A program made the position numbers and the translations under genes. A model generated the notes under the pieces. It was not told where the DNA came from and searched no databases. It saw nothing but the letters and a program-made list of their open reading frames with translations. This document shows positions 1 through 5,574 of a stretch of 5,574 bases of DNA, in pieces. The number at the start of each line of letters is the position of its first letter. Positions within the stretch are counted from its first letter, which is position 1. Location: positions 1 to 5,574 of the forward strand of contig JAUUZB010000348.1 of NCBI GenBank assembly GCA_030590185.1. Reading direction: 5' to 3'. This DNA comes from Deltaproteobacteria bacterium. Lineage in GTDB: Bacteria; Myxococcota; XYA12-FULL-58-9; JAUUZB01.

Positions 1-1878
1 CAACTGAACCCCGGAGACCAGCGGCATGACCAGGTCGCACAGAATCACATCAAAGCGCTGGTCCTGCTCGAGAACCTGCAGCGCCGCCGCGCCCCCCTCG
101 GCGGTGACGACGTCGTGGGGCCGCAGCAGGCGGGGCAGGCTACGCAGGATGCCCGGCTCATCATCGACGATCAGGATGCGAACGGGCTTCTCGACCCGGG
201 CTGGCGTGGTTACGGCCGTGGCCGCCACGTCGGGCTCTCCGCCGTCGAGGGGCAACCAGATGCGAAACCGGGTGCCCTGCTCGGCGTCGCTCTCGACCTC
301 GAGCCGACCATGGTGCTGGCGCACGATGTTGTACGAGATCGCCAGGCCGAGTCCGGTACCGAGGCCCCGGGGTTTGGTGGTGAAGAACGGGTCAAAGATC
401 CGCGACAGATCCTCGGGCGCGATCAGCTCACCGTTGTTGGCGACCTCCACGAACACCCCGTCCGCCTCCCGGCCGGTCCGGACACGGATCCAATGGCGAT
501 CGATCTGCCCCTCTGGGATGGCCTGGGCCGCGTTGATGATGATGTTCAAGAAGACCTGGCTGAGCTGGCCCCGCCTGACGATCACCGCTGGGATCTCGCT
601 ATAGTCCCGGTGCAGCTCGGCGCGGTAGCGGATCTCGTTGGCCGCGATCAACAGGCTGGATTCCAGACACTCGCTGAGCTGAACCGGCTCGGCCCGTCGC
701 TCGTTGACGTGGGAGAACTGCCGCAGCTCGCGGGTGGTGATGGCGATGCGCTCCAAACCATCGAGGGTGTCGAGCAGGGTCTCGACAATTTGGCCAACGG
801 TGTTCTCCGGCCGCAGGCGCTGCCACCCCTCGGCGAGCTCCTCCGGCGTTGCCCCGCCGGCGTAGAGGTCGATGAACCGACGCACCCGGTCGAAGCCCTC
901 GCTGAGGAACTCGATGTTGGGGACGACAAATGCGAGCGGGTTGTTGATCTCGTGGGCGATGCCAGCCGCGAGCTGCCCCACGGTGGTCATCTTGTCCGCC
1001 TGGTGGAGCTGGGTCATCAAGTGGTCCCGCTCCTGGGCCGCCTGGTCCCGATCGGTGATGTCGATGATCAGGAACTGCAGGGCGCGGTGCAGGCCATAGG
1101 CGATGCGGGTAACGAAGATCTCGGTGGGGAAACGGGTGCCATCAATCCGTTGCGTGGTCGCGTGGTAGTGCACGGGCCACGGCCCGTCCTGTTGGATCGC
1201 CTTGGTGAGCATCGGCATCACCCACTCGGCTTCCTTCTCAGGCACGCCGAGGGTGGCGGGCCAGGCGTAGAGCTCCTCGAGGGTCTCACAGCCGAGCATC
1301 TTCAGGGTCGCGCTGTTGGCAAAGACGATTCGATCGCCCTGCACAATCGCCACCGAGTGGGGCAACGCTTCGATCAACTCGCGGTACTTCTGCTCGCTCT
1401 CGCGCAGGCTCAACTCAACCCGCCTGCGGTCGGTGATGTCCTCGACGGTGCCCTCATAAAAGAGGAGCTCACCCGCCTCGTCGTGCACCGCCCGGGCGCT
1501 CTCGCTGACCCAAACCTCGGAGCCGTCGCGGCGCAGCCAGCCACCCTCGAGGCCACGCACCACGCCGTGACGCTCGATCTCTTCGCGAAAGCGCTCCCGC
1601 GGTGACTCGGCATGGAAACCGTTTGCCTGGAGATCGCGCTCGGCGAGGGCCTCGAGGCTGGGATAGCCCAGCAGCTCCACCAGCGCCCGATTCGCGAACA
1701 GGATGCGGCCGTCGGGGGTGGTCCGGTAGATCCCCACCGCCGCCGCCTCCATCAACTCACGGCCGCGAAGCTCCCGGTCTTCGAGATCACGGTAGCGTGC
1801 CTCGAGCTCGGCCAGACTCTGGCGCAGCCGGTCGACCTCACCTGCGGTGGTTCCCTCCGGTGCTGGGTGGCCAGCCAT
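1..1878 (-). CDS. Hybrid sensor histidine kinase, PAS-PAS-HisKA-HATPase-REC (C-terminus cut by window edge)
   Basis: A soluble sensor kinase predicted to autophosphorylate on His and pass phosphate to its own receiver domain. The frame is open for 626 codons to the window edge. A short N-terminal coiled-coil-like stretch (about residues 8-40) leads to PAS 1 (about 40-150, ending EDITDRRR) and PAS 2 (about 160-278, ending DITDRD). HisKA carries the H-box AGIAHEINNPL with His309; the following E-x-x-N (Glu310, Asn313) fits the motif for phosphatase activity towards a partner. HATPase_c shows an N-box with Asn445 and Asn449, an F-box FDPFFTTK (about 494-501) and the Gly-rich GLGTGLGL (about 505-512). 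REC starts near residue 565 with Asp572/Asp573 and phospho-acceptor Asp615 in CDLVMP; its remainder lies outside the window. No membrane segment or signal peptide is seen, so it should be cytosolic. The ATG is the only start codon after an in-frame stop at 1906-1908, although the Shine-Dalgarno is weak (GGGCAGAG). The G1 box reads NNG rather than DxG. The signal and the output partner are unknown. Confidence 0.95.
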   Translation of the reverse strand, partial: MAGHPAPEGTTAGEVDRLRQSLAELEARYRDLEDRELRGRELMEAAAVGIYRTTPDGRILFANRALVELLGYPSLEALAERDLQANGFHAESPRERFREEIERHGVVRGLEGGWLRRDGSEVWVSESARAVHDEAGELLFYEGTVEDITDRRRVELSLRESEQKYRELIEALPHSVAIVQGDRIVFANSATLKMLGCETLEELYAWPATLGVPEKEAEWVMPMLTKAIQQDGPWPVHYHATTQRIDGTRFPTEIFVTRIAYGLHRALQFLIIDITDRDQAAQERDHLMTQLHQADKMTTVGQLAAGIAHEINNPLAFVVPNIEFLSEGFDRVRRFIDLYAGGATPEELAEGWQRLRPENTVGQIVETLLDTLDGLERIAITTRELRQFSHVNERRAEPVQLSECLESSLLIAANEIRYRAELHRDYSEIPAVIVRRGQLSQVFLNIIINAAQAIPEGQIDRHWIRVRTGREADGVFVEVANNGELIAPEDLSRIFDPFFTTKPRGLGTGLGLAISYNIVRQHHGRLEVESDAEQGTRFRIWLPLDGGEPDVAATAVTTPARVEKPVRILIVDDEPGILRSLPRLLRPHDVVTAEGGAAALQVLEQDQRFDVILCDLVMPLVSGVQL

Positions 1879-2095
1879 GCGAACTACACTCTGCCCTACG
1901 GCAGATCATACCCTCGAGTTGAGCCCTATCGCAATCCGAGCGGCGGCCGCGGGGCTGGGGCGTCGCCGAGGGGCGGCGGTCATGCCGGCTGGAGCTCGCA
2001 TACGTCCACCGACAAATCAGACATCCGATAGCCAGAACCGGCCTGGGGGCGTATGTGAAAATGCAGGCATGCCCTGGGGATAGGGTGCCCAGCTC
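1879..2095. promoter_or_regulatory. Divergent intergenic region between kinase and cell-wall hydrolase
   Basis: About 230 non-coding bases separate two divergent start codons, so the promoters of both genes should lie here or overlap. I see no convincing -35/-10 pair and no good GG-N10-GC sigma-54 element. Two small symmetries stand out: a 5-bp stem next to the kinase start (1891-1904), and the palindrome GGCATGCC (2066-2073) inside the imperfect inverted repeat CAGGCATGCCCTG (2064-2076). The middle (about 1935-1980) is very GC-rich. The regulatory role is inferred from gene orientation alone. Confidence 0.5.
1891..1904 (-). other. Short inverted repeat in the kinase leader
   Basis: On the minus strand the sequence reads CTGCC-GTAG-GGCAG, a 5-bp GC-rich stem with a 4-base loop, ending 12 bases before the kinase ATG. 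Its 3' arm overlaps GGGCAGAG, the only purine-rich stretch that could serve as that gene's ribosome binding site. It might lower translation when folded. So short a stem also arises by chance in GC-rich DNA. Confidence 0.25.
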
Positions 2096-2103
2096 AAAGG
2101 AGG
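2096..2103 (+). promoter_or_regulatory. Strong Shine-Dalgarno that sets the hydrolase start
   Basis: AAAGGAGG lies five bases before the ATG at 2109, a close match to the anti-Shine-Dalgarno sequence at good spacing. It favours this ATG over the in-frame upstream GTG (2055) and ATG (2061), which have no comparable site. Those longer starts would add only a polar 16-18 residue extension that is neither a signal peptide nor part of the LysM fold. Confidence 0.9.
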
Positions 2104-2108
2104 CTCCG

Positions 2109-4061
2109 ATGGCCGTCCACACCGTTCAATCCGGCGACACCCTGTGGGACATTGCGAAATCCCACCACGTCTCGGTCGAGGAGTTGGTTGGCGCCAACCC
2201 GGCAGTCACCGATCCGAACAAGATCTACCCCGGGCAAGAGCTCCGCATCCCGGATCACTTCGACACCGGCACCACCCCTGAGGCGCCGAGCTCCCCGGTG
2301 CCCGGCGGCCAGGGTGTCGGCGCCAACGCGCCCGACGCAACCACGGTCCGAACCTTCCAGGTCGGCCCAGGCGACACCATGACCAGCATCGCCAAGCGCC
2401 ACGGAGTGACGTTGCAGGCCTTGGTCGCGGCCAATCCGCAGATCGCTGACCCGAACAAAATCTATCCAGGGCAAACCCTGATGATCCCCGGCGGAGCCGA
2501 AGCCACACCAGCCCCGGCGACCGGAGCAACCACCACCCCGGGCGCGGCCACGGAGCCACCGGTCGTCTCCCCAAGCATTCCTTCGGGCGGTGCGGTGACG
2601 CAGAACCTCGGAGATGCCCTCATCGACAAGATCATCAACAACACCTCCAAGTACGAAGGCAGCTACACCAGCCTGAACCGAAACAGCGACGGGGCGGGCC
2701 TCTCCTTTGGCTTCATTCAGTTCGCCCAGGGCCCGGGCTCCCTCGGCACCCTGCTCACGGCCATGCGCGACGCCGATCCGGCCGCCTTCCGCTCCACCTT
2801 CGGGCCGGACAGCGACGAGTTAGTTGGGGTCACCACCAGCGGCGTCGGGAGCAACAAGGATCCAGTGGGCGGCAACGTATTGTGGGAGGAGCCCTGGGTC
2901 GGCAGATTTACCGAAGCCGGCAACAACGCCCTCTTCCAAGCGGTTCAGCGACGCCTGGCCCGCACCAACTACTTCGAGCCCATGCTGCCCACCGCGGCCA
3001 AATACGGGGTCGACACCGAGCGTGGCCTCGGCATCCTCTACGACATGGCGGTTCAACACGGCGTGGGCGGCATGCGTTCCATCGTGACGAGCGTCATCGC
3101 CCAGGGCTACAGCTTCGCGGGGGACGAGCGCGCCGCCCTGATGGCCTGCGCCGAGACCTCGGCGGACCACGTCAAGGCGAGATGGCACGACCACGTGCTC
3201 AACCGCCGGATGAGCATCATCATGGACCCGGACCTCGGGGACGTGGCGCTAGGCGAGGGTGCGACCCCCGTAGATCCCTCGAACGGCGTGGGGGTCCCCG
3301 GCGCCTTTACCCCCCCGAGCGTAACCCTCGAGGACGGCGCCCGCGGACCGGCCGTGGTGCTACTCCAGCAGGTCCTCGAGGGCTACGGTTTCACCCCCGG
3401 CACGGTGAACGGCATTTTTGGGCCGCGCACCGAAGCTGCGGTCAAGAGCTTCCAGGCGTCCGCCGGCATCACCGCCGACGGCATCGTCGGCCCGCAAACC
3501 TGGGCCGCGCTCGCGGGTGGCGAGGCGCCCGGGGCACCGAGTGCCATTGGCGTACCTGTCGCTGACCCGACCACCGGCGCGCACCTCCAAGCCTTCCCGG
3601 TCGCCGGCGGTCAGTTCAACATCGGCTGGGATCAGAACTGGAACGACTTCAGCCCGGCCACCGGTCTTCAGAACACCGACTTCTACTTGGGCGGCACCCC
3701 GGGCCACCCCACCGGCCACCACGGGCTCGACATCTTCGGCCCCAAGGGGGCGCCGCTCGCGGCGCCGGTCACCGGCGAAATCGTGTCGATCAATTTCGAC
3801 GACACCGGCAAGGGCGGCCGCCGGATCACCATCAAACGAGGCGACCATTACTTCTACCTCTGCCACCTGGACTCGGTGGCCCCGGGATTGAAGGTCGGGG
3901 ACACCATCGATGCCGGCACCCAGGTCGGGACCCTGGGCAACTCGGGCAACGCCAGCGGCACGGCGCCGCACCTGCACTTCTCGATCTATCGGAATGGAAA
4001 TTACACCGACAGCGTGGATCCGTTTCCGTTCTTAGTGGAGGCGCTGCAGGGCGGGGACTGA
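2109..4061 (+). CDS. Multidomain peptidoglycan hydrolase: LysM-LysM-lysozyme-like-PG_binding_1-M23
   Basis: A complete 650-residue enzyme predicted to bind and cut peptidoglycan. Two LysM repeats (about residues 3-48 and 82-127) share the pattern V-x-x-GDT, NP, DPNKIYPGQ, L-x-IP. A Pro/Ala/Thr linker follows to about 167. The domain at about 168-380 has the look of a lysozyme-superfamily glycosidase: KYEGSY with candidate catalytic Glu183, then Asp194 and GLSFGFIQF; its exact family is not recognised. PG_binding_1 (about 404-472) shows VNGIFGPRTEAAVKSFQ and DGIVGPQTWAAL. The C-terminal M23 (LytM-type) endopeptidase (about 510-640) keeps predicted zinc ligands His537 and Asp541 in HHGLD and the HLH pair His621/His623, plus His586 in YLCHL. 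So both glycan and peptide bonds may be targets. No signal peptide, lipobox or membrane segment precedes LysM 1, so the export route is unclear. The start is set by AAAGGAGG. The gene is divergent from the kinase and convergent with the propeller gene. The M23 call is firm; glycosidase activity is inference. Confidence 0.95.
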   Translation: MAVHTVQSGDTLWDIAKSHHVSVEELVGANPAVTDPNKIYPGQELRIPDHFDTGTTPEAPSSPVPGGQGVGANAPDATTVRTFQVGPGDTMTSIAKRHGVTLQALVAANPQIADPNKIYPGQTLMIPGGAEATPAPATGATTTPGAATEPPVVSPSIPSGGAVTQNLGDALIDKIINNTSKYEGSYTSLNRNSDGAGLSFGFIQFAQGPGSLGTLLTAMRDADPAAFRSTFGPDSDELVGVTTSGVGSNKDPVGGNVLWEEPWVGRFTEAGNNALFQAVQRRLARTNYFEPMLPTAAKYGVDTERGLGILYDMAVQHGVGGMRSIVTSVIAQGYSFAGDERAALMACAETSADHVKARWHDHVLNRRMSIIMDPDLGDVALGEGATPVDPSNGVGVPGAFTPPSVTLEDGARGPAVVLLQQVLEGYGFTPGTVNGIFGPRTEAAVKSFQASAGITADGIVGPQTWAALAGGEAPGAPSAIGVPVADPTTGAHLQAFPVAGGQFNIGWDQNWNDFSPATGLQNTDFYLGGTPGHPTGHHGLDIFGPKGAPLAAPVTGEIVSINFDDTGKGGRRITIKRGDHYFYLCHLDSVAPGLKVGDTIDAGTQVGTLGNSGNASGTAPHLHFSIYRNGNYTDSVDPFPFLVEALQGGD

Positions 4062-4075
4062 GGGTCCGGGGCGGG

Positions 4076-5574
4076 TCAGTAGGTCCCGTCGAGTCGCAAG
4101 CGGGAAACGAAGGTACCCTCCGCACCGGGCGACCGCGGATCCTCACGCGGGCCGGGATCGAAATCACCGGGGTTGGAGAAGGTCCCGCTGAGATAGAGAC
4201 CCCTGGTTGGATCGGCGATGATCCGCAGCACCCTGCCCGGGTGCGCCCTCACCCACGCCACGTCGCCCGCCTCGTCTAGGGCGATGAGCCGGGTCGGTAC
4301 CTCCCAGTCGTCGTTGGTGAGGGCTGCGTAGGTGTACTGGCCGTCGCTGGCGAGGGCTGTGATCCTGTCGTCTCCGGGGCAGCCCGTCACCCAGGTCCAT
4401 CGGTGGGCGAGCTCGGTGTCGAAACTGCTCACCAACCCGTCGACGCTCTCCGCGTTGCTCTCGCGGAGGTCTTCGCCCGCTCCTGGATCGACGTCTAGGT
4501 CGCCGCGGAAGGAACAGCTGAAGGCCATGACGTCGGAGACCGCAGGTCTCAGCCAATCGCAGGCGGGCAGAATGGTTCCCTGGTAGCTGCCGTTCGCCAT
4601 CAGCCAGGTGACGAACGCAGCGCCCTCCTCAGATCCATCGACGTCCTGACCCGGTCCCGGGTCAAAGTCGACCCAGGTACCGTAGTCAACCGTGCCCACC
4701 ACCACCACGTCACCGGGCGGACCCAAGGCGAGCCCCGTGGGCCAGGTGAACGGCCACAACACAAAAGAGGAGGCGGTCTGGCCCAGCATCCAACTGATGG
4801 TGCCGGTGCTCGAGAGCTGCCCCATGAAGGTCACGCCACCGTGGCCGGAGACACCGGAGAGCCCCCCGGCCGGATCGGCGTCCCACCAAAACGAAGCAAA
4901 CTCGCCGGTTAGATAGAGATTCTGATCAGCGCCCACGGCGATGGCCTTCACGTCGAGCTCCACGGACTCGAAGGATGATAGGGAAAGGAAGGTGCGGATC
5001 CAAATCGCGCTCGGACCGGCCTGGATCCTGGCGACAAATGTATTGTGATCCGCGACGAACTCGTCCGTGTACTCAGCCACCTCGGGGCCGGGGTCGAGAT
5101 CCACGGTGCCGAGGTACTTGCCGACCACGTAGAAGTCATCGCCAACGACGGCGACGTGCTGGAGCACGAGCTCGCTCGGATCCTCGGGCGCGGACCAGGT
5201 CGCCAACCTCGTGTCCTGATACGCGCCCATTGCGGCAAAATGCTGCACAAAGGCGCCGAGACCATCGGGGACGTCATACGATTCATCTCCCGGTCCAGGA
5301 TCAAAATCGTGTTGTCCATCGAGAACACCGGAGAGAAAGACCTGGCCCGAACCATCGACCTGCAGCCGACCACCGGCGACCTCTGTTTGCGTCCAGCCGA
5401 GAGTGCAGGCGCCGGCCGCACAGCCCTCGCCTGCGGGGCAGTCGCTCGGCCCGTCACAAGCCGTTGGCTCCGGGCCGCTCGACGGTGGCGGGAGGAACCA
5501 GCAGGCGCCGGGGACGGCAGAGTCGCCACCCGTGTCGCCACCCGAATCGCCTGGCGGATGAACCGGGTCGCCCC
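4076..5574 (-). CDS. Probable exported protein with Cys-rich segment and seven-repeat beta-propeller (N-terminus cut by window edge)
   Basis: The frame is open from the right edge to a TGA, giving 498 visible residues; the start codon and any signal peptide lie outside. The visible N-terminus is a Pro/Gly/Asp/Ser/Thr spacer (DSGGDTGGDS), then a Cys-rich patch ending ACDGPSDCPAGEGCAAGAC. Such spacers and disulfide-type knots are common in secreted or lipid-anchored proteins of Myxococcota. From about residue 60 to the end, repeats of roughly 50-70 residues follow the pattern G-x-F-x-x-x-DFDPGPG-x-D, FV-x-x-L, G-x-x-x-W. The acidic motif recurs near visible residues 89, 158, 231, 302, 360, 421 (degenerate, DDW) and 470. 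This resembles the DFDPGPG propeller repeats of surface proteins in several bacterial phyla. No enzyme motif is seen, so a binding or structural role outside the cytoplasm is inferred. An in-frame GTG at 5246-5248 is not the true start, because spacer, Cys patch and the first repeat lie upstream of it. The ligand is unknown. Confidence 0.85.
   Translation of the reverse strand, partial: GDPVHPPGDSGGDTGGDSAVPGACWFLPPPSSGPEPTACDGPSDCPAGEGCAAGACTLGWTQTEVAGGRLQVDGSGQVFLSGVLDGQHDFDPGPGDESYDVPDGLGAFVQHFAAMGAYQDTRLATWSAPEDPSELVLQHVAVVGDDFYVVGKYLGTVDLDPGPEVAEYTDEFVADHNTFVARIQAGPSAIWIRTFLSLSSFESVELDVKAIAVGADQNLYLTGEFASFWWDADPAGGLSGVSGHGGVTFMGQLSSTGTISWMLGQTASSFVLWPFTWPTGLALGPPGDVVVVGTVDYGTWVDFDPGPGQDVDGSEEGAAFVTWLMANGSYQGTILPACDWLRPAVSDVMAFSCSFRGDLDVDPGAGEDLRESNAESVDGLVSSFDTELAHRWTWVTGCPGDDRITALASDGQYTYAALTNDDWEVPTRLIALDEAGDVAWVRAHPGRVLRIIADPTRGLYLSGTFSNPGDFDPGPREDPRSPGAEGTFVSRLRLDGTY
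4079..5401 (-). repeat. Seven tandem beta-propeller-type protein repeats
   Basis: These are coding repeats, similar in protein but diverged in DNA. Acidic turn motifs, in protein order, lie at about 5282-5308 (DFDPGPGDE), 5081-5104 (VDLDPGPE), 4862-4888 (WWDADPAGG), 4643-4672 (VDFDPGPGQD), 4470-4499 (LDVDPGAGED), 4304-4312 (DDW, degenerate) and 4139-4165 (DFDPGPRED). Spacing between motifs is 49-73 residues. The first unit begins part-way through the pattern (LGWTQTEVAGG) and the last stops at SRLRLDGTY before its Trp-containing strand. Confidence 0.7.

Noticed and set aside
115..1605. A 496-codon open frame on the plus strand, antisense to the kinase
   Set aside because: Its product shows no recognisable domain. 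The opposite strand encodes a clear PAS/HisKA/HATPase/REC protein over the same bases. Long antisense frames are expected in GC-rich DNA with strong third-position bias.
2044..2064. Possible sigma-54 promoter upstream of the hydrolase
   Set aside because: The GG and GC dinucleotides are not ten bases apart as sigma-54 elements need, and the rest of the consensus is absent.
2055..2108. Upstream GTG or ATG start that would extend the hydrolase by 16-18 residues
   Set aside because: There is no Shine-Dalgarno before it, the extra residues are polar and not a signal peptide, and AAAGGAGG sits directly before the ATG at 2109.
2610..3240. Assigning the central hydrolase domain to GH46 chitosanases
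   Set aside because: The region around Glu183 is reminiscent of that family, but the Glu-Asp spacing of 11 residues is shorter than the GH46 pair, so only a general lysozyme-like call is made.
4055..4067. GGAC...GTCC pairing around the hydrolase stop as a terminator
   Set aside because: The stem has only four base pairs and no T-run follows on either strand.
5246..5248. GTG as the start of the propeller protein
   Set aside because: The frame stays open to the right edge and upstream encodes the first propeller repeat, the Cys-rich patch and the spacer, so the true start is outside the window.

Overview
The window is GC-rich throughout, with G or C strongly preferred at third codon positions. 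It looks like chromosomal DNA of a bacterium with an elaborate signalling and envelope repertoire. Three things fit Myxococcota or a related deltaproteobacterial lineage: a soluble multi-PAS hybrid histidine kinase, a secreted protein with a Gly/Asp/Ser/Thr spacer followed by a short Cys-rich knot, and 'DFDPGPG' propeller repeats. This placement is inference; no rRNA or marker gene is present. I see no tRNA, rRNA, CRISPR array, insertion sequence or integrase.

Layout: (1) 1-1878, minus strand, is the 5' part (626 codons) of a PAS-PAS-HisKA-HATPase-REC hybrid histidine kinase that runs off the left edge. (2) 1879-2108 is a 230-base divergent intergenic region that must hold the start signals for the genes on both sides. 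(3) 2109-4061, plus strand, is a complete 650-residue peptidoglycan hydrolase: LysM, LysM, lysozyme-like domain, PG_binding_1, M23 metallopeptidase. It has a near-perfect ribosome binding site and no signal peptide. (4) 4076-5574, minus strand, is the 3' part (498 residues) of a probably exported protein with a Cys-rich segment and seven repeats that look like one closed seven-bladed beta-propeller. It runs off the right edge.

The kinase and hydrolase genes are divergent; the hydrolase and propeller genes converge with 14 bases between their stop codons. No two genes share an operon inside the window, so a functional link rests on proximity only. The kinase could control a nearby promoter through a phosphorelay, but nothing in the sequence shows that the hydrolase is its target. 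The most notable points are the leaderless enzyme with two predicted wall-cutting activities, its unassigned lysozyme-like domain, and the circularly closed propeller. I do not see convincing evidence of a wholly new multi-gene system.
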